64,000 nt of DNA from an uncultured Pseudomonadota bacterium (GCA_913055625.1 CAJXJW010000005.1:62001-126000), one strand, 5' to 3'. Shown: positions 8,445 through 17,391, numbered from the stretch's first letter. A program made the numbers and translations. The notes: a model not told the origin generated them from the sequence alone.

Positions 8445-8903
8445 TCACGCGGGCGACTTGCGACGCACGTAGACGTCCTTGTGCACGCGCGCAACGACGA
8501 CGCCGGCTTCGTCGGTGAGATCGGCCTCGAACGTGAAGACCTTCTTTCCGGCCTCGTCGACTTCGGCACGCATGGCGTCCAGGCGGGCTGGCTCGATCTC
8601 GAATACGCCGGTTATCGTGCCTTTCGCCGGCTTCAGGAAATCGATCGCGGCGGCCTTGTCCCACACGATGTAGTCTTTCCCGAAGTTCATCGTCACGATG
8701 AACACGTAGAACGGGTCGCACATCGCGTACAGCGCGCCGCCGAAATGGGTGCCGAACAGGTTGCGATTGTACCAGCGCGCGCGCAGCTCCACCTCGAAGC
8801 GCGTGAAGTCATCCGCGTACGCGCGCACGCGAATACCCATGCCGAGGTACGGCGGGTACCAGTTGATCTTGCGGATCAGGCGGCCGAACTGCGGGTTCTT
8901 CAT
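8445..8903 (-). CDS. DUF4442 hotdog-fold protein (thioesterase-like)
   Basis: 152 residues. The NLFGTHFGGALYAMCDPFYV stretch and the preceding RFEVELRARWYNRN are typical of DUF4442 proteins, which have a hotdog fold related to acyl-CoA thioesterases. No activity has been assigned to most members. The stop overlaps the ribosome site of the next short ORF, so the two and possibly the AraC gene share a transcript. It is divergent from the tpm gene, with 136 bases between them. Confidence 0.78.
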   Translation of the reverse strand: MKNPQFGRLIRKINWYPPYLGMGIRVRAYADDFTRFEVELRARWYNRNLFGTHFGGALYAMCDPFYVFIVTMNFGKDYIVWDKAAAIDFLKPAKGTITGVFEIEPARLDAMRAEVDEAGKKVFTFEADLTDEAGVVVARVHKDVYVRRKSPA

Positions 8904-9039
8904 GGCCGGAGCCCCACGGGTCGCGACACCGGCTAGGATACCGGGACATGACCAGGAGTGTCAGGGGCACCGGGCCGCACTTGTTGGCCCGACGCGCAAG
9001 TAACACAATACTGCTCACGCATGGCATCACGAGGCACCC

Positions 9040-9666
9040 GTGAACACGCACACGTTCTGGCACCTGCGCTGGGTCGAGGGCCGCATCGGCTGGCATGAAG
9101 CCAGCGGCAACGCGCTGCTGCAGAAGCACTGGCGGTCGAACGGCCGGCGGGTGCTCGTGCCGCTGTGCGGCAAGTCCGCCGACATGATCTGGCTCGCGCA
9201 ACAGGGGAATGCCGTCGTCGGTGTCGAGCTCTCGCCGATCGGCGTGGACGCGTTCTTTGCCGAAAACGAACTGAACTTCGAACAACGCAACGACGTCTAC
9301 CGCGCCACCGACCTGGACATCACGATCCACCTCGGCGACTACTTCGGCTTTGACGACGAGCCGTTCGACGCACTCTACGATCGCGCGGCGCTGGTGGCCC
9401 TCCCCGCCGAATTTCGCGCCGAATACGTCCGCAAGACGAACGCGCTGCTCGCGCCGGACAGCGAACTGCTCGTCGTGACCTTCGAGTACGACCAGTCGCG
9501 CGTCGAAGGACCGCCGTACTCAGTGCCTGACGACGAGGTCCGGTCGTACTGGCCGGCACTCGAGAAGCTCGAATCGCGCAACGAGATCGACAACTCGGCG
9601 CCGAAGTTCCGCGAAGCCGGGTTCACGGAAGTCACCGAGACGGTCTGGCGCTCGCGCCGCGATTGA
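9040..9666 (+). CDS. tpm: Thiopurine S-methyltransferase family protein
   Basis: 208 residues from a GTG at 9040. Family signatures are FWHLRWVEGRIGWHE at the N terminus, VLVPLCGKSADMIWLAQQG (SAM-binding region) and ALYDRAALVALP. The enzymes transfer a methyl group from SAM to thiopurines and, in bacteria, to selenium or tellurium compounds; the natural substrate is uncertain. It is a single gene, convergent with the secreted protein gene at 9702-10424 and separated from it by a GC-rich hairpin. Confidence 0.9.
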   Translation: MNTHTFWHLRWVEGRIGWHEASGNALLQKHWRSNGRRVLVPLCGKSADMIWLAQQGNAVVGVELSPIGVDAFFAENELNFEQRNDVYRATDLDITIHLGDYFGFDDEPFDALYDRAALVALPAEFRAEYVRKTNALLAPDSELLVVTFEYDQSRVEGPPYSVPDDEVRSYWPALEKLESRNEIDNSAPKFREAGFTEVTETVWRSRRD

Positions 9667-9669
9667 GAA

Positions 9670-9692
9670 GGGCCGGCGACCGGCGCCGGCCC
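9670..9692. terminator. GC-rich hairpin between convergent genes
   Basis: GGGCCGGCG (9670-9678), loop ACCGG and CGCCGGCCC (9684-9692) form a perfect 9-bp stem between the ends of tpm and the gene at 9702. Only a short T-rich stretch follows, so efficient intrinsic termination is uncertain. Confidence 0.5.
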
Positions 9693-9701
9693 GGTACATT
9701 T

Positions 9702-10424
9702 CTACTCAGCACCCTCGTTGCGAACGCGGCCCGGCAATGACAGGTCGCCCGACGCGATGTCATGCACGCCGGTCACGCACAACAACGGCGCCGTAACGGC
9801 GGCGTTCACCGTCAGCTCCGCCGTCACCGCATCGAACGCGACGCCGTCGGCGCCCGCGACCGGCACGGTGATGCGCGCAATGCGCCCGTCCAGGATCGGG
9901 CTCATGCCCGGACTGTCGAGCGCGATCGGCAGCATCGGCGCCGTCGCCGGCAGCAGGTCGACGCCGGGGGACACGTCGCGCACCTTCAGCCCGGCTGCAC
10001 ACGCCTCGTCCTTGACCAGCACGACCCAGTGCGAGTGCCAGTCGGCACCGTCGTTCGCCGGGTCACCGTCGCCGTTTTCGTCGAACAGCGGCGTGTCGTC
10101 GAAGTCCGGGTGCGCCGTAATGACAAGCGACAGGATGCCGGACGCCTCGTCGAAGCCCACGACCGACGGGTCCATGTCCGTCGGCCACACGTAGGCCGTG
10201 ACCTTCGCACCGGCGAGCTGCCCGACCCGTTCGGGCCGGATGCTGCCCGCCTCGCCGGCCACTTCCATGGCGAACGATGCGAGGCGGCCATCGGTCGTGG
10301 CCTGCGCGGACGTGATGTCGAACGGCGGCGGCGTGCCGGGCTTGACGTCGCTTTCGATGCCGTGACTCAGGGCCAGACCGGGCGCAAGCAGCGCGACGGC
10401 AAAGACGGTGGCATGGCGGTTCAT
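9702..10424 (-). CDS. Secreted protein of unknown function
   Basis: 240 residues. A cleavable signal peptide is visible (MNRHATVFAVALLAPGLALS, then HGIESDV). The mature part is rich in acidic residues and beta-prone stretches. A DENGDGDPANDGADWHSHW segment may bind calcium or another metal. Two cysteines (in DEACAAG and PLLCVTG) could form a disulfide. The family is not recognised. It is divergent from the MarR-like gene with a 95-base shared control region, so the MarR-like protein probably regulates it. Its closeness to nnrS and norB may mean a role under nitrosative stress, but nothing in the sequence proves this. Confidence 0.6.
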   Translation of the reverse strand: MNRHATVFAVALLAPGLALSHGIESDVKPGTPPPFDITSAQATTDGRLASFAMEVAGEAGSIRPERVGQLAGAKVTAYVWPTDMDPSVVGFDEASGILSLVITAHPDFDDTPLFDENGDGDPANDGADWHSHWVVLVKDEACAAGLKVRDVSPGVDLLPATAPMLPIALDSPGMSPILDGRIARITVPVAGADGVAFDAVTAELTVNAAVTAPLLCVTGVHDIASGDLSLPGRVRNEGAE

Positions 10425-10484
10425 CGGGATCTCCTTTTAGTTTCGAGTCGCTACTTTTTGAATCGTAGGCGCGCAGCCGCCGGA

Positions 10485-10513
10485 TTGCAAGAGTTGTTTC
10501 GACTCAATACAAT
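10485..10513 (+). promoter_or_regulatory. Promoter of the MarR-like gene with embedded inverted repeat
   Basis: TTGCAA (10485-10490) and TACAAT (10508-10513), spaced by 17 bases, make a good sigma-70 promoter. The spacer contains GAGTTGTTTCGACTC (10491-10505), with GAGT/ACTC arms, a likely operator. TTTCGASTC recurs at 10441-10449 and 10497-10505. The predicted start point, 6-7 bases past the -10 box, falls on the ATG at 10520, so the mRNA may be leaderless. Confidence 0.55.
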
Positions 10514-10519
10514 TTACGC

Positions 10520-11170
10520 ATGACGATGCCCGAGCCGATGAAGATCGCCGCCCTGCTGGAGCGCCTGGGCCGCCTGCTCGCCACGGACGCGTTCGCGAAC
10601 GGCCTGCAGCCGGTGCACTGGGAGGCGCTGCGCTACCTCGAGCGGGCGAACCGGTTCTCGAAAACGTCGGCCGCCCTCACGGCCTACCTCGGTATTACGA
10701 AAGGCACGGTGTCGCAGACGCTCAAGGCGCTGGAGAGCCGCGGCCTCGTCCGCCGGCGGCAGGACCGGAAAGACAAGCGCCGCTTCCACCTCGGCGTCAC
10801 GGCAAAGGGACGCCGCCTCCTGGCAGCCGACCCGCTGGCGAAGACGCGCGAGGTGATTTCGGCGCTGTCGGCCGGGGAGCAGCGCGCGCTGGGCGACAGC
10901 CTCGAGACCCTGCTCCGCCTGCGCCTGGCGGAAGACGGCCGGCAGCGTTTTGGCATGTGCCGTGACTGCGTGTACTTTGCCGCACGTCACGCGGACGGGT
11001 CGCCGCATTTCTGCCGGCTGCTGCGGGAGCCGCTGACCGGCGACGACGCGAGCGCCATCTGCGTCGAACAGCAGCCGAAGCCGGGCGCAGCCGACGACGA
11101 CGAGTACGCCTCGCCGGCCTGCTCACGCCACGAGATCGATCCGGCCTACGCCGAGTTCAGCGACGGTTAG
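10520..11170 (+). CDS. MarR-family regulator with cysteine-rich C-terminal extension
   Basis: 216 residues. Residues about 1-145 form a MarR winged helix: SAALTAYLGITKGTVSQTLKALESRGLV is the HTH area and RRRQDRKDKRRFHLGVT the wing. The C-terminal part is unusual: CRDCVYFA, a HFCRLL piece, AICVEQ and a final SPACSRHE give at least five cysteines within about 60 residues, suggesting metal, Fe-S or redox sensing. No ribosome site precedes the ATG, consistent with a leaderless message. The last codon overlaps the end of nnrS on the other strand. Location beside the NO-related genes suggests a nitrosative or redox signal; this is inference. Confidence 0.82.
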   Translation: MTMPEPMKIAALLERLGRLLATDAFANGLQPVHWEALRYLERANRFSKTSAALTAYLGITKGTVSQTLKALESRGLVRRRQDRKDKRRFHLGVTAKGRRLLAADPLAKTREVISALSAGEQRALGDSLETLLRLRLAEDGRQRFGMCRDCVYFAARHADGSPHFCRLLREPLTGDDASAICVEQQPKPGAADDDEYASPACSRHEIDPAYAEFSDG

Positions 11171-12369
11171 CCCGGGCGACCGTCGGCACGCGGCCCACAG
11201 AGAATGGGCGTGTAGACCCACACGAACAGCGCGAATGCCGCGGCCCATGCCGCACTCGCGATAGCAACGATCGCGGTGTAGGCACCGGGCAGCACGGCGG
11301 GACCGAACACCCGTATCGCCGTCGCCGCGAGCAGCAGCCCGTAGGAAACCGCCGTCAGTCGCGACACCTGCAGCGGCCGCCCGGTGTGGCCGAGCGATGC
11401 ACGTGTCATGACGGCAAGTATCATCGTCGCCGCCGCACCGCTGCCGAGTGCGTGCATCCAGTGCACGGACAGCGGATGGCTCGTGAGGAGAAACACGGCT
11501 CGCAAGCCGAGCCCGATGGGCAGCCATGCGTAAGCCGCGTGCAGGATCCAGACGATCGGGTCCCGCAGGGTATGACACGTCTGCCACCCACTGATGCGAA
11601 TCGCGTGCAACAGGGCGGCCGCGCCGGCGACGGCCGCAACGACCGCGACGGGCGCTCGCAGCAGGTCGGCGGCCACGAGCGACGCCATCGCCAGTATCAG
11701 AAACCGTTCGATCCACGGCCGGTGCCGCAGCCCCGCGTTGAGGCCGCGCGCCCGCAGTGCGTTGCCCGTAAACGCGGGCACGATGCGGCCGCCGATGATC
11801 GTGATCAGCAGCAGCACGACGCCGAGTGTCACCAGCAACACCCGTTGCGCAAGTCGAACGTCCTGGTGCGCCAGGGCCCAAAGGAACGCGGCGTCGAGGC
11901 ACCAGATCACGGTCAGCACGACGAGAATGGGGACGTTGCGGTTCATCATGCGCAGCACGGGTGGGGCAACCAGGACGAGCAGCCCCGGGATGAACGCGAG
12001 CTCCGCCGTGGCGACGACGAGCAGCGGCAGATGCGCTGCGAACGAAAACGCTGCGCGCCCCGCCACCCACACCGCGACCAGTAGCGCGAGCGGCAGGCCC
12101 GCAAATCCCCGGCTGCCGGTCCAGCTCGGCACCGCCGTCAGCATGAAGCCCGCGATCGCGGCACCGACGAAGCCGAACAGCATCTCGTGGCCGTGCCAGA
12201 GTTGCCCCGGCATCCCGGGCAGCGGCATCAAGCCTGCCCGGTACAGGAGGAACCATGCCGGCACCGCGAGCAGCGCGAACCCGCCGGCGAGCAGGAAGAA
12301 CGGCCGGAAGCCGTAGTCGAACAGCGCGAAGCGCCGTGCGCCGTCCCGGGCGGGGGTCGCCACGTTCAT
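11167..12369 (-). CDS. nnrS: NnrS family heme/copper membrane protein
   Basis: 400 residues from the ATG at 12369, which overlaps the stop of the SirB2-like gene as ATGA. About twelve hydrophobic segments are visible, with the family marks FDYGFRPFFLLAGGFALL, LWHGHEMLFGFVGAAIAGF and SVHWMHALGSGAAATMIL (motif areas). NnrS proteins are inner-membrane heme/copper proteins found with denitrification genes and reported to ease nitric-oxide stress. It is the last gene of the norB run, and its 3' end overlaps the convergent MarR-like gene by 4 bases. Confidence 0.9.
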   Translation of the reverse strand: MNVATPARDGARRFALFDYGFRPFFLLAGGFALLAVPAWFLLYRAGLMPLPGMPGQLWHGHEMLFGFVGAAIAGFMLTAVPSWTGSRGFAGLPLALLVAVWVAGRAAFSFAAHLPLLVVATAELAFIPGLLVLVAPPVLRMMNRNVPILVVLTVIWCLDAAFLWALAHQDVRLAQRVLLVTLGVVLLLITIIGGRIVPAFTGNALRARGLNAGLRHRPWIERFLILAMASLVAADLLRAPVAVVAAVAGAAALLHAIRISGWQTCHTLRDPIVWILHAAYAWLPIGLGLRAVFLLTSHPLSVHWMHALGSGAAATMILAVMTRASLGHTGRPLQVSRLTAVSYGLLLAATAIRVFGPAVLPGAYTAIVAIASAAWAAAFALFVWVYTPILCGPRADGRPG

Positions 12370-12773
12370 GCGAGCAACAGCCTGACCGGACCCAGCGGGT
12401 CGTGCGTGCGCGCGATCGCGAACATCGTGGCATAGGTTGCCAGCGCGGCAACGAAACACGCCAGCCGCACGCGCTTCGTCCGGCCGCGTTTCAGCGCAAA
12501 CGTGCCGAGACCAACGTACACGACGAGCAGCACGAGCTTCGTCGCCAGCCACCCGTTCGCGTAGACGGCTGTTGGCAGGATCGTCAGCAGCATGAACGCC
12601 GCCGTCAGCAGTACCGTGTCGATGCTGTAGCTCAGGTAGCGCACCGGCGCGGCCATCGCCCAGCGGCCCCACTCCCCGGCCTGGAGTGTGAGACCGCGAA
12701 GCAGGAACAGCGAACCGCTGGCGACGACGGTCGTCACGTGGAGCATCTTGATCTGCGGGTAAAACTCGATCAT
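12366..12773 (-). CDS. SirB2-like inner-membrane protein
   Basis: 135 residues with four hydrophobic segments. KMLHVTTVVASGSLFLLRG near the N terminus, then YLSYSIDTVLLTAAFMLLTI and ANGWLATKLVLLVVYVGLG, fit the SirB family (PF04247). The function is not settled; in denitrifiers such genes often accompany norB or nnrS. It starts 22 bases after norB ends and overlaps nnrS, so the three are probably one transcript. Confidence 0.75.
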   Translation of the reverse strand: MIEFYPQIKMLHVTTVVASGSLFLLRGLTLQAGEWGRWAMAAPVRYLSYSIDTVLLTAAFMLLTILPTAVYANGWLATKLVLLVVYVGLGTFALKRGRTKRVRLACFVAALATYATMFAIARTHDPLGPVRLLLA

Positions 12774-12795
12774 GACCGTCGTCGCCGGTTCGCCG

Positions 12796-15078
12796 TTACG
12801 AGCGCGCCGTCTCCTGCCCGGCGGCGCCCACCGGCGCCGGCTTTCGCGGCGCGATCCACAGGCGCGCGACGAACCAGGCGAGTGCCATGGCTCCCACGCT
12901 GAAGATCACGTCGCCGGGCACGCGCATCCATACCAGCAGGTCGATGAGCGGCTGCTGCATGAATTCCGCCGAGCGCGCGTACCAGTACCCGTGCTTGATC
13001 GCCGCAATGAGCTGCAGCACGCCGATCGGCAACAGCGTCATCAGGGCCATGCCGGCGAGGCCGATGTTGAGCGACCAGAAGCAGGTACGCAGTACCGGCT
13101 CGCTCCACTCCGCCGCGGGCTTCATGCCGCGCAGGCAGAACAACATCAGGCCGACACCGAGCATGCCGTAGACACCGAACAGCGCGGTGTGCCCGTGCAG
13201 CGGCGTGAGGTTCAGACCCTGCATGAAGTACAGCGGCAGCGGCGGGTTGATGAGGAAGCCGAACAGGCCCGCACCCACGAGGTTCCAGAAGGCCACCGCG
13301 GTAAAGAACAGGATCGGCCAGCGGTAGCGCGCCATCCACGGCGTTGCGTGCCCCAGCTTGTACGTATGCCAGGCCTCGAAACCGATGTAGGCGAGCGGGA
13401 CCACCTCGAGTGCCGAGAACGACGCGCCCAGCGCCAGCACCGCGGTCGGCGTGCCGGCGAAGTACAGGTGGTGCAGCGTGCCGAGCACGCCGCCCGCCAT
13501 GAACACGATCGTCGCGAACAGCACGGCGACGGTCGCGGTGCTGACCTTGAGCAGGCCGAGGCGGGTAAACAGGAACGCGATGACCGCCGTGGCGAACACT
13601 TCGAAGAAGCCTTCGACCCAGAGGTGCACGACCCACCAGCGCCAGTATTCGACCATCGACAGGTGCGTGTGCTCGCCCCACATCAGGCCGGCCCCGTAGA
13701 ACAGGCCGATCGCGACGGTGGACAGGAACAGCAGCACGACGATCGGCCGCGACTCGTTGCGGCGCCGGAGTGCGGGCCACAGTGCCCGGCCGACGAGCGT
13801 GAGCCAGAGGCCGAGCCCGATGAACAGGAACCATTGCCAGAAACGGCCGAGGTCGACGTATTCCCAGCCCTGGTGGCCGAACCAGAAGTTGTGCTCGAGC
13901 CCCAGCTTCTGCATGACGGCCAGCCACTGGCCGGCAAACGCGCCGACCACAATGACGAGCAGGCAGACCCACAGCAGGTTCACGCCCAGCCGCTGGAACT
14001 TCGGTTCGTGGCCGGAGATTGCCGGTGCGATGTAGAGCCCGGTGCCGAGCCACGCCGTCGCGATCCACAGCACCGCGAGCTGTGTGTGCCAGGTGCGCGT
14101 CAGGGAGTACGGCAGGATGTCGCTGATCGCGAACCCGTATAGCTCCTGGCCCTCGACCTGGTAATGCGCGGTCATCGCGCCGAGCAGGATCTGCACGAGG
14201 AACAGCGCGATGACGATCCAGAAGTATTTCGCGGTGGCGCGCATCGATGGCGTCACGACCGTCATCGCCAGCGGGTCGGATTCCGGCAGCTTGTCGGGGC
14301 GCTCCTCCTCCCCGCTGCGCGCGTGATGCCAACCCAGCAGCGCGATGCCCGCGATCAGGAACAATACGCTGAACACGGTCCAGAGGTACGCGCTGGCGGG
14401 CGGCTCGTTGCCGACCAGGGACTCGGCGGGCCAGTTATTCGTATACGTGATCTCCTTGCCGGGGCGCTCGGTCACCGCGGCCCAGGCGGACCACCAATAG
14501 AACGCCGCCAGCGACGCGCGGTGCGCGGCATCCGGCACCGTGTCGTTCTTCATCGCATACGCTTCGCGCAGGTCGCCGAGCTCGGCGTCCGCGCCGAACA
14601 ACCGGTCGTAGTGGCCCGCAACCTCGGCCATCGCGGCCGCGCGATCGGCGTCGATCGTGATCGTCCCGGTATCGGCGTCGTACGTGTTCAGGCGGATGCG
14701 ATCCTGCAGACGGCGCGACAGGTACGCCTGTTCTTCCGGCAGGAGGGACGCAAAGTCATCGACGGCATAGCCTTCGCGGGCCCAGGCATCCAGCGTGGCA
14801 ACCGCCTCGCGGTGCAGCCAGTCCGCGGTCCAGTCCGGCGCGACGTAGCCGCCGTGGCCCCAGATGGAACCGAGCTGCTGGCCGCCGATCGACTGCCAGA
14901 CCTGCCGGCCCTGCTCGATGTCCGCGCGCGTAAAGACGACGGTCCCGTCTTCCGTGACGACGGTCTCCGGCATCGGGGGTGCCTTGCGATGGATCTCGCC
15001 GCCCGTCCAGAGCAGCACGCCGAACGAGACGGCGAGCAGCACGGTCAGCCCGATCCACAGCCTTTTTGCGTTGTTCAT
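12796..15078 (-). CDS. norB: Quinol-dependent nitric oxide reductase (qNor)
   Basis: 760 residues, the size of single-subunit qNor (norB/norZ). The N-terminal periplasmic extension (about 30-215) starts after a first membrane helix and has QQLGSIWGHGGYVAPDWTAD. It lacks a CxxCH, so there is no heme c and electrons come from quinol. The catalytic core has fourteen or so helices with the metal-ligand His contexts WHTQLAVLWIA, MWGEHTHLSMVEY, TLHHLYF and PLHGHTALFGVYG. It reduces NO to N2O at the inner membrane. A GGAG ribosome site precedes the ATG, and an FNR-box-like palindrome lies about 61 bases upstream. Confidence 0.96.
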   Translation of the reverse strand: MNNAKRLWIGLTVLLAVSFGVLLWTGGEIHRKAPPMPETVVTEDGTVVFTRADIEQGRQVWQSIGGQQLGSIWGHGGYVAPDWTADWLHREAVATLDAWAREGYAVDDFASLLPEEQAYLSRRLQDRIRLNTYDADTGTITIDADRAAAMAEVAGHYDRLFGADAELGDLREAYAMKNDTVPDAAHRASLAAFYWWSAWAAVTERPGKEITYTNNWPAESLVGNEPPASAYLWTVFSVLFLIAGIALLGWHHARSGEEERPDKLPESDPLAMTVVTPSMRATAKYFWIVIALFLVQILLGAMTAHYQVEGQELYGFAISDILPYSLTRTWHTQLAVLWIATAWLGTGLYIAPAISGHEPKFQRLGVNLLWVCLLVIVVGAFAGQWLAVMQKLGLEHNFWFGHQGWEYVDLGRFWQWFLFIGLGLWLTLVGRALWPALRRRNESRPIVVLLFLSTVAIGLFYGAGLMWGEHTHLSMVEYWRWWVVHLWVEGFFEVFATAVIAFLFTRLGLLKVSTATVAVLFATIVFMAGGVLGTLHHLYFAGTPTAVLALGASFSALEVVPLAYIGFEAWHTYKLGHATPWMARYRWPILFFTAVAFWNLVGAGLFGFLINPPLPLYFMQGLNLTPLHGHTALFGVYGMLGVGLMLFCLRGMKPAAEWSEPVLRTCFWSLNIGLAGMALMTLLPIGVLQLIAAIKHGYWYARSAEFMQQPLIDLLVWMRVPGDVIFSVGAMALAWFVARLWIAPRKPAPVGAAGQETARS

Positions 15079-15132
15079 TGGAATCTCCTGCGAATGTGCA
15101 GGGGATGCTGCCGGGCGGCGTGGCGTGCCGCC

Positions 15133-15146
15133 CTGATCCAGGTCAA
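15133..15146. promoter_or_regulatory. FNR-box-like site upstream of norB
   Basis: On the minus strand the site reads TTGACCTGGATCAG, matching TTGAT-N4-ATCAA at 8 of 10 fixed positions. Its centre is about 61 bases before the norB ATG, in the 75-base gap after fnr, a position suited to activation by the neighbouring FNR-type protein. Confidence 0.65.
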
Positions 15147-15153
15147 GTGGGGA

Positions 15154-15906
15154 TCAGTTTCTCAGGACGTTCCGGGCGGCCCGCTCGAGCGCGGGCCGGT
15201 CCAGCAGTTCGATCTCGCGGCGGTCAACGCGGACGAGCCCGTCGCGCTGGAAGCGCTTGAGAATCCGGCTCACCGTCTCCGCGGCGAGCCTCAGGTAGTT
15301 CGCGATGTCGGTGCGGGCCATCGTCAGCCGGAAGCGGGTTGCCGACAGGCCCCGGGCCGCGTAGCGGCGCGAGAGCACGACGAGGAACGCCGCCATGCGC
15401 TCCTCGGCGGTGAAGTCGCCCGCGAGGAAATTCGCCTTGCCGATGTCCTCGCTCAGCAGGCGGAACAGGTGCTGCTGGAGCCCCGGCATGCGGGTGGCCA
15501 GCGTCGCGATTTTCGGGAATGAGAACCGGCACAGCAGCACGGTCTCCAGCGCGACGGCGTTGCACGGGTACTTCGCGGTCGAGATGGCGTTCAGGCCGAT
15601 GACCTCGCCGGGCAGGAAGAAGCCGAGCACCTGCTCCCGGCCTTCGAGGTCCGTGACGTAGGTCTTGACCGTGCCGGCGCGGACGGCCGCGATGGCATTG
15701 AAGTCGTCACTCTCCCGGAAGATGTGCTCGCCTTCCCGTATCGGCGGCGAGTGCTCGACCAGCACGTGCAGGTCCATCAGCCGCGACTTGTCGTAGCCGC
15801 GGTCGAGGCATGCGGCGGAAAACGCGCAGGTGCTGCAGAAATGCAGTTCGTCGCCGTCGTCGGCGGGAATGCCACGCCGGGCCTGTCCGGGTTCGGCGGG
15901 CGTCAT
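15154..15906 (-). CDS. fnr: FNR/ANR-type oxygen-sensing regulator
   Basis: 250 residues, the family's usual length. Three N-terminal cysteines (C24, C27, C33 in HFCSTCAFSAAC) plus C115 (KYPCNAV) are the expected ligands of the oxygen-labile 4Fe-4S cluster. The cyclic-nucleotide-like domain follows, then a helix-turn-helix with the FNR recognition signature ETVSR in YLRLAAETVSRILKRF, which predicts TTGAT-N4-ATCAA-type targets. Three such sites lie in this island. It starts 31 bases after hemN and may be cotranscribed with it. Confidence 0.94.
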   Translation of the reverse strand: MTPAEPGQARRGIPADDGDELHFCSTCAFSAACLDRGYDKSRLMDLHVLVEHSPPIREGEHIFRESDDFNAIAAVRAGTVKTYVTDLEGREQVLGFFLPGEVIGLNAISTAKYPCNAVALETVLLCRFSFPKIATLATRMPGLQQHLFRLLSEDIGKANFLAGDFTAEERMAAFLVVLSRRYAARGLSATRFRLTMARTDIANYLRLAAETVSRILKRFQRDGLVRVDRREIELLDRPALERAARNVLRN

Positions 15907-15937
15907 TCGATGAGGGAGCCGTCGACGCGGCCCGACG

Positions 15938-17341
15938 TCAGATCGCTTTCGAGTAGCTTGTCGGTCCGCGGGTTGTGCACGGTGGCTGCTGGAGGTACCG
16001 GTCGAAACACATCGCGATTATACGCAGCAGGTAGCGGCCCTGCGAAGTGGCAACGATGCCGTCCGGGCCGATCGTAAGGAGGTCCTCGCGGGCCAGCCGT
16101 TCGAGTTCCGGCCAGGTCGCCGCGAAGTACTCGCGAAAGTCGATGTCGTAGCGGTGCTCGACCTGGCCGACGTCGATCCGTCCGGCGCACATCAGTTGCT
16201 GGATCACGTCCGCGCGCAGGCGATCGTCCGGGTCCATCTGCAGGCCGCGCCAGACCGGCAGCCGGCCGCTCTCGACGGCGACCTCCCAGGCCGGGACGTC
16301 GCGCGGGTTCTGGCTGAAGCTGTCGCCGATGTGGCTGATCGAGCTGACGCCGAGCCCGACGAGGTCGCACTCCGCGTGCGTCGTGTAGCCCATGAAGTTC
16401 CGGTGCAGCGATCCCGACGCCTGCGCCAGCGCGAGATCGTCACTAGGCAGCGCGAAGTGGTCGAGCCCGATGTAGCGGTAGCCGGCGTCCGTGAGCCGTT
16501 CGATCGCGAGGCGCAGCAGCGCCAGGCGCGTCGCGGCGTCCGGCAGTTGCGATGCGTCGAGCGGCCGCTGTGCCTTGAACAGGTGCGGCAGGTGCGCATA
16601 GCCGTACACCGCCAGCCGGTCCGGACGCGCCTCGACGACCGTGTCCAGGGTCTTCTCGAAGCCCGCCAGCGACTGCTTCGGCAAGCCGTAGATGAGGTCG
16701 ACGTTCACGGAGCGAAAGCCCGAGTCGCGGCACGCCTCGATCACCTCCAGCGTTTGCTCGACGCTTTGCAGGCGGTTGACCGCCTTCTGCACGTCGGGGT
16801 CGAAATCCTGCACGCCGAGGCTCGCCCGGTTCAGGCCGATGGCGGCAAGCTCCCGGATATCGCCGGGCTCGACGTTGCGCGGGTCGATCTCGATCGAAAA
16901 ATCGCGGTCGCTGCGGCTGCTGAAATGGAAGTGCCGGGACAGACTCTCGATCAGGTGCCCGAGCTGCGACGGCCGGAGAAAATTTGGCGTACCGCCGCCG
17001 AGGTGCACCTGCAGGACGTCCCGGTCCCGGTCGAACAGCGGCGAGACCTGTTCGATCTCGAGCAGCAGGTGCTCGAGGTAGCGTTCGCCCTTGCGCGTGT
17101 CCCGCGTGATGATGCGGTTGCAGCCGCAGTAGAAGCACGGCATGAAGCAGTACGGCACGTGCACGTAGATCGACAGCGCCCGCGGTATCGGCTCCGCGTT
17201 GCTGCGCAGGATCTGCCGGCGCAGCTCGTCGGCCCCGAAGTCCTCAGTGAACTGGGGGGCCGTCGGGTAGGACGTGTAGCGCGGGCCGGGCCGGTCGTGC
17301 CGGGCCAGTATCTCCGGATCGATGCAGGTGGTGCGTGTCAT
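15938..17341 (-). CDS. hemN: Oxygen-independent coproporphyrinogen III oxidase
   Basis: 467 residues. Radical-SAM enzyme: HVPYCFMPCFYCGCN carries the CxxxCxxC motif (C65, C69, C72) and the extra C74 seen in true HemN, unlike HemW-type relatives. The glycine-rich VHLGGGTPNFL, DLIYGLPKQS and FMGYTTH segments are also present. It makes protoporphyrinogen IX precursor under anaerobic conditions and thereby supplies heme for the nitrite and NO reductases encoded around it. A palindromic FNR box is centred about 43 bases before its ATG. The fnr gene follows 31 bases downstream. Confidence 0.96.
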   Translation of the reverse strand: MTRTTCIDPEILARHDRPGPRYTSYPTAPQFTEDFGADELRRQILRSNAEPIPRALSIYVHVPYCFMPCFYCGCNRIITRDTRKGERYLEHLLLEIEQVSPLFDRDRDVLQVHLGGGTPNFLRPSQLGHLIESLSRHFHFSSRSDRDFSIEIDPRNVEPGDIRELAAIGLNRASLGVQDFDPDVQKAVNRLQSVEQTLEVIEACRDSGFRSVNVDLIYGLPKQSLAGFEKTLDTVVEARPDRLAVYGYAHLPHLFKAQRPLDASQLPDAATRLALLRLAIERLTDAGYRYIGLDHFALPSDDLALAQASGSLHRNFMGYTTHAECDLVGLGVSSISHIGDSFSQNPRDVPAWEVAVESGRLPVWRGLQMDPDDRLRADVIQQLMCAGRIDVGQVEHRYDIDFREYFAATWPELERLAREDLLTIGPDGIVATSQGRYLLRIIAMCFDRYLQQPPCTTRGPTSYSKAI

Positions 17342-17377
17342 GCGTTCGTATGTTTCCGCAGGCGCCGTCGCGGCGCA

Positions 17378-17391
17378 TTGACCCAGGTCAA
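17378..17391. promoter_or_regulatory. FNR-box-like palindrome upstream of hemN
   Basis: TTGACCCAGGTCAA: perfect TTGAC/GTCAA arms around a 4-base spacer, centred about 43 bases before the hemN ATG. It differs from the FNR consensus only by the inner T/A pair. Confidence 0.72.
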
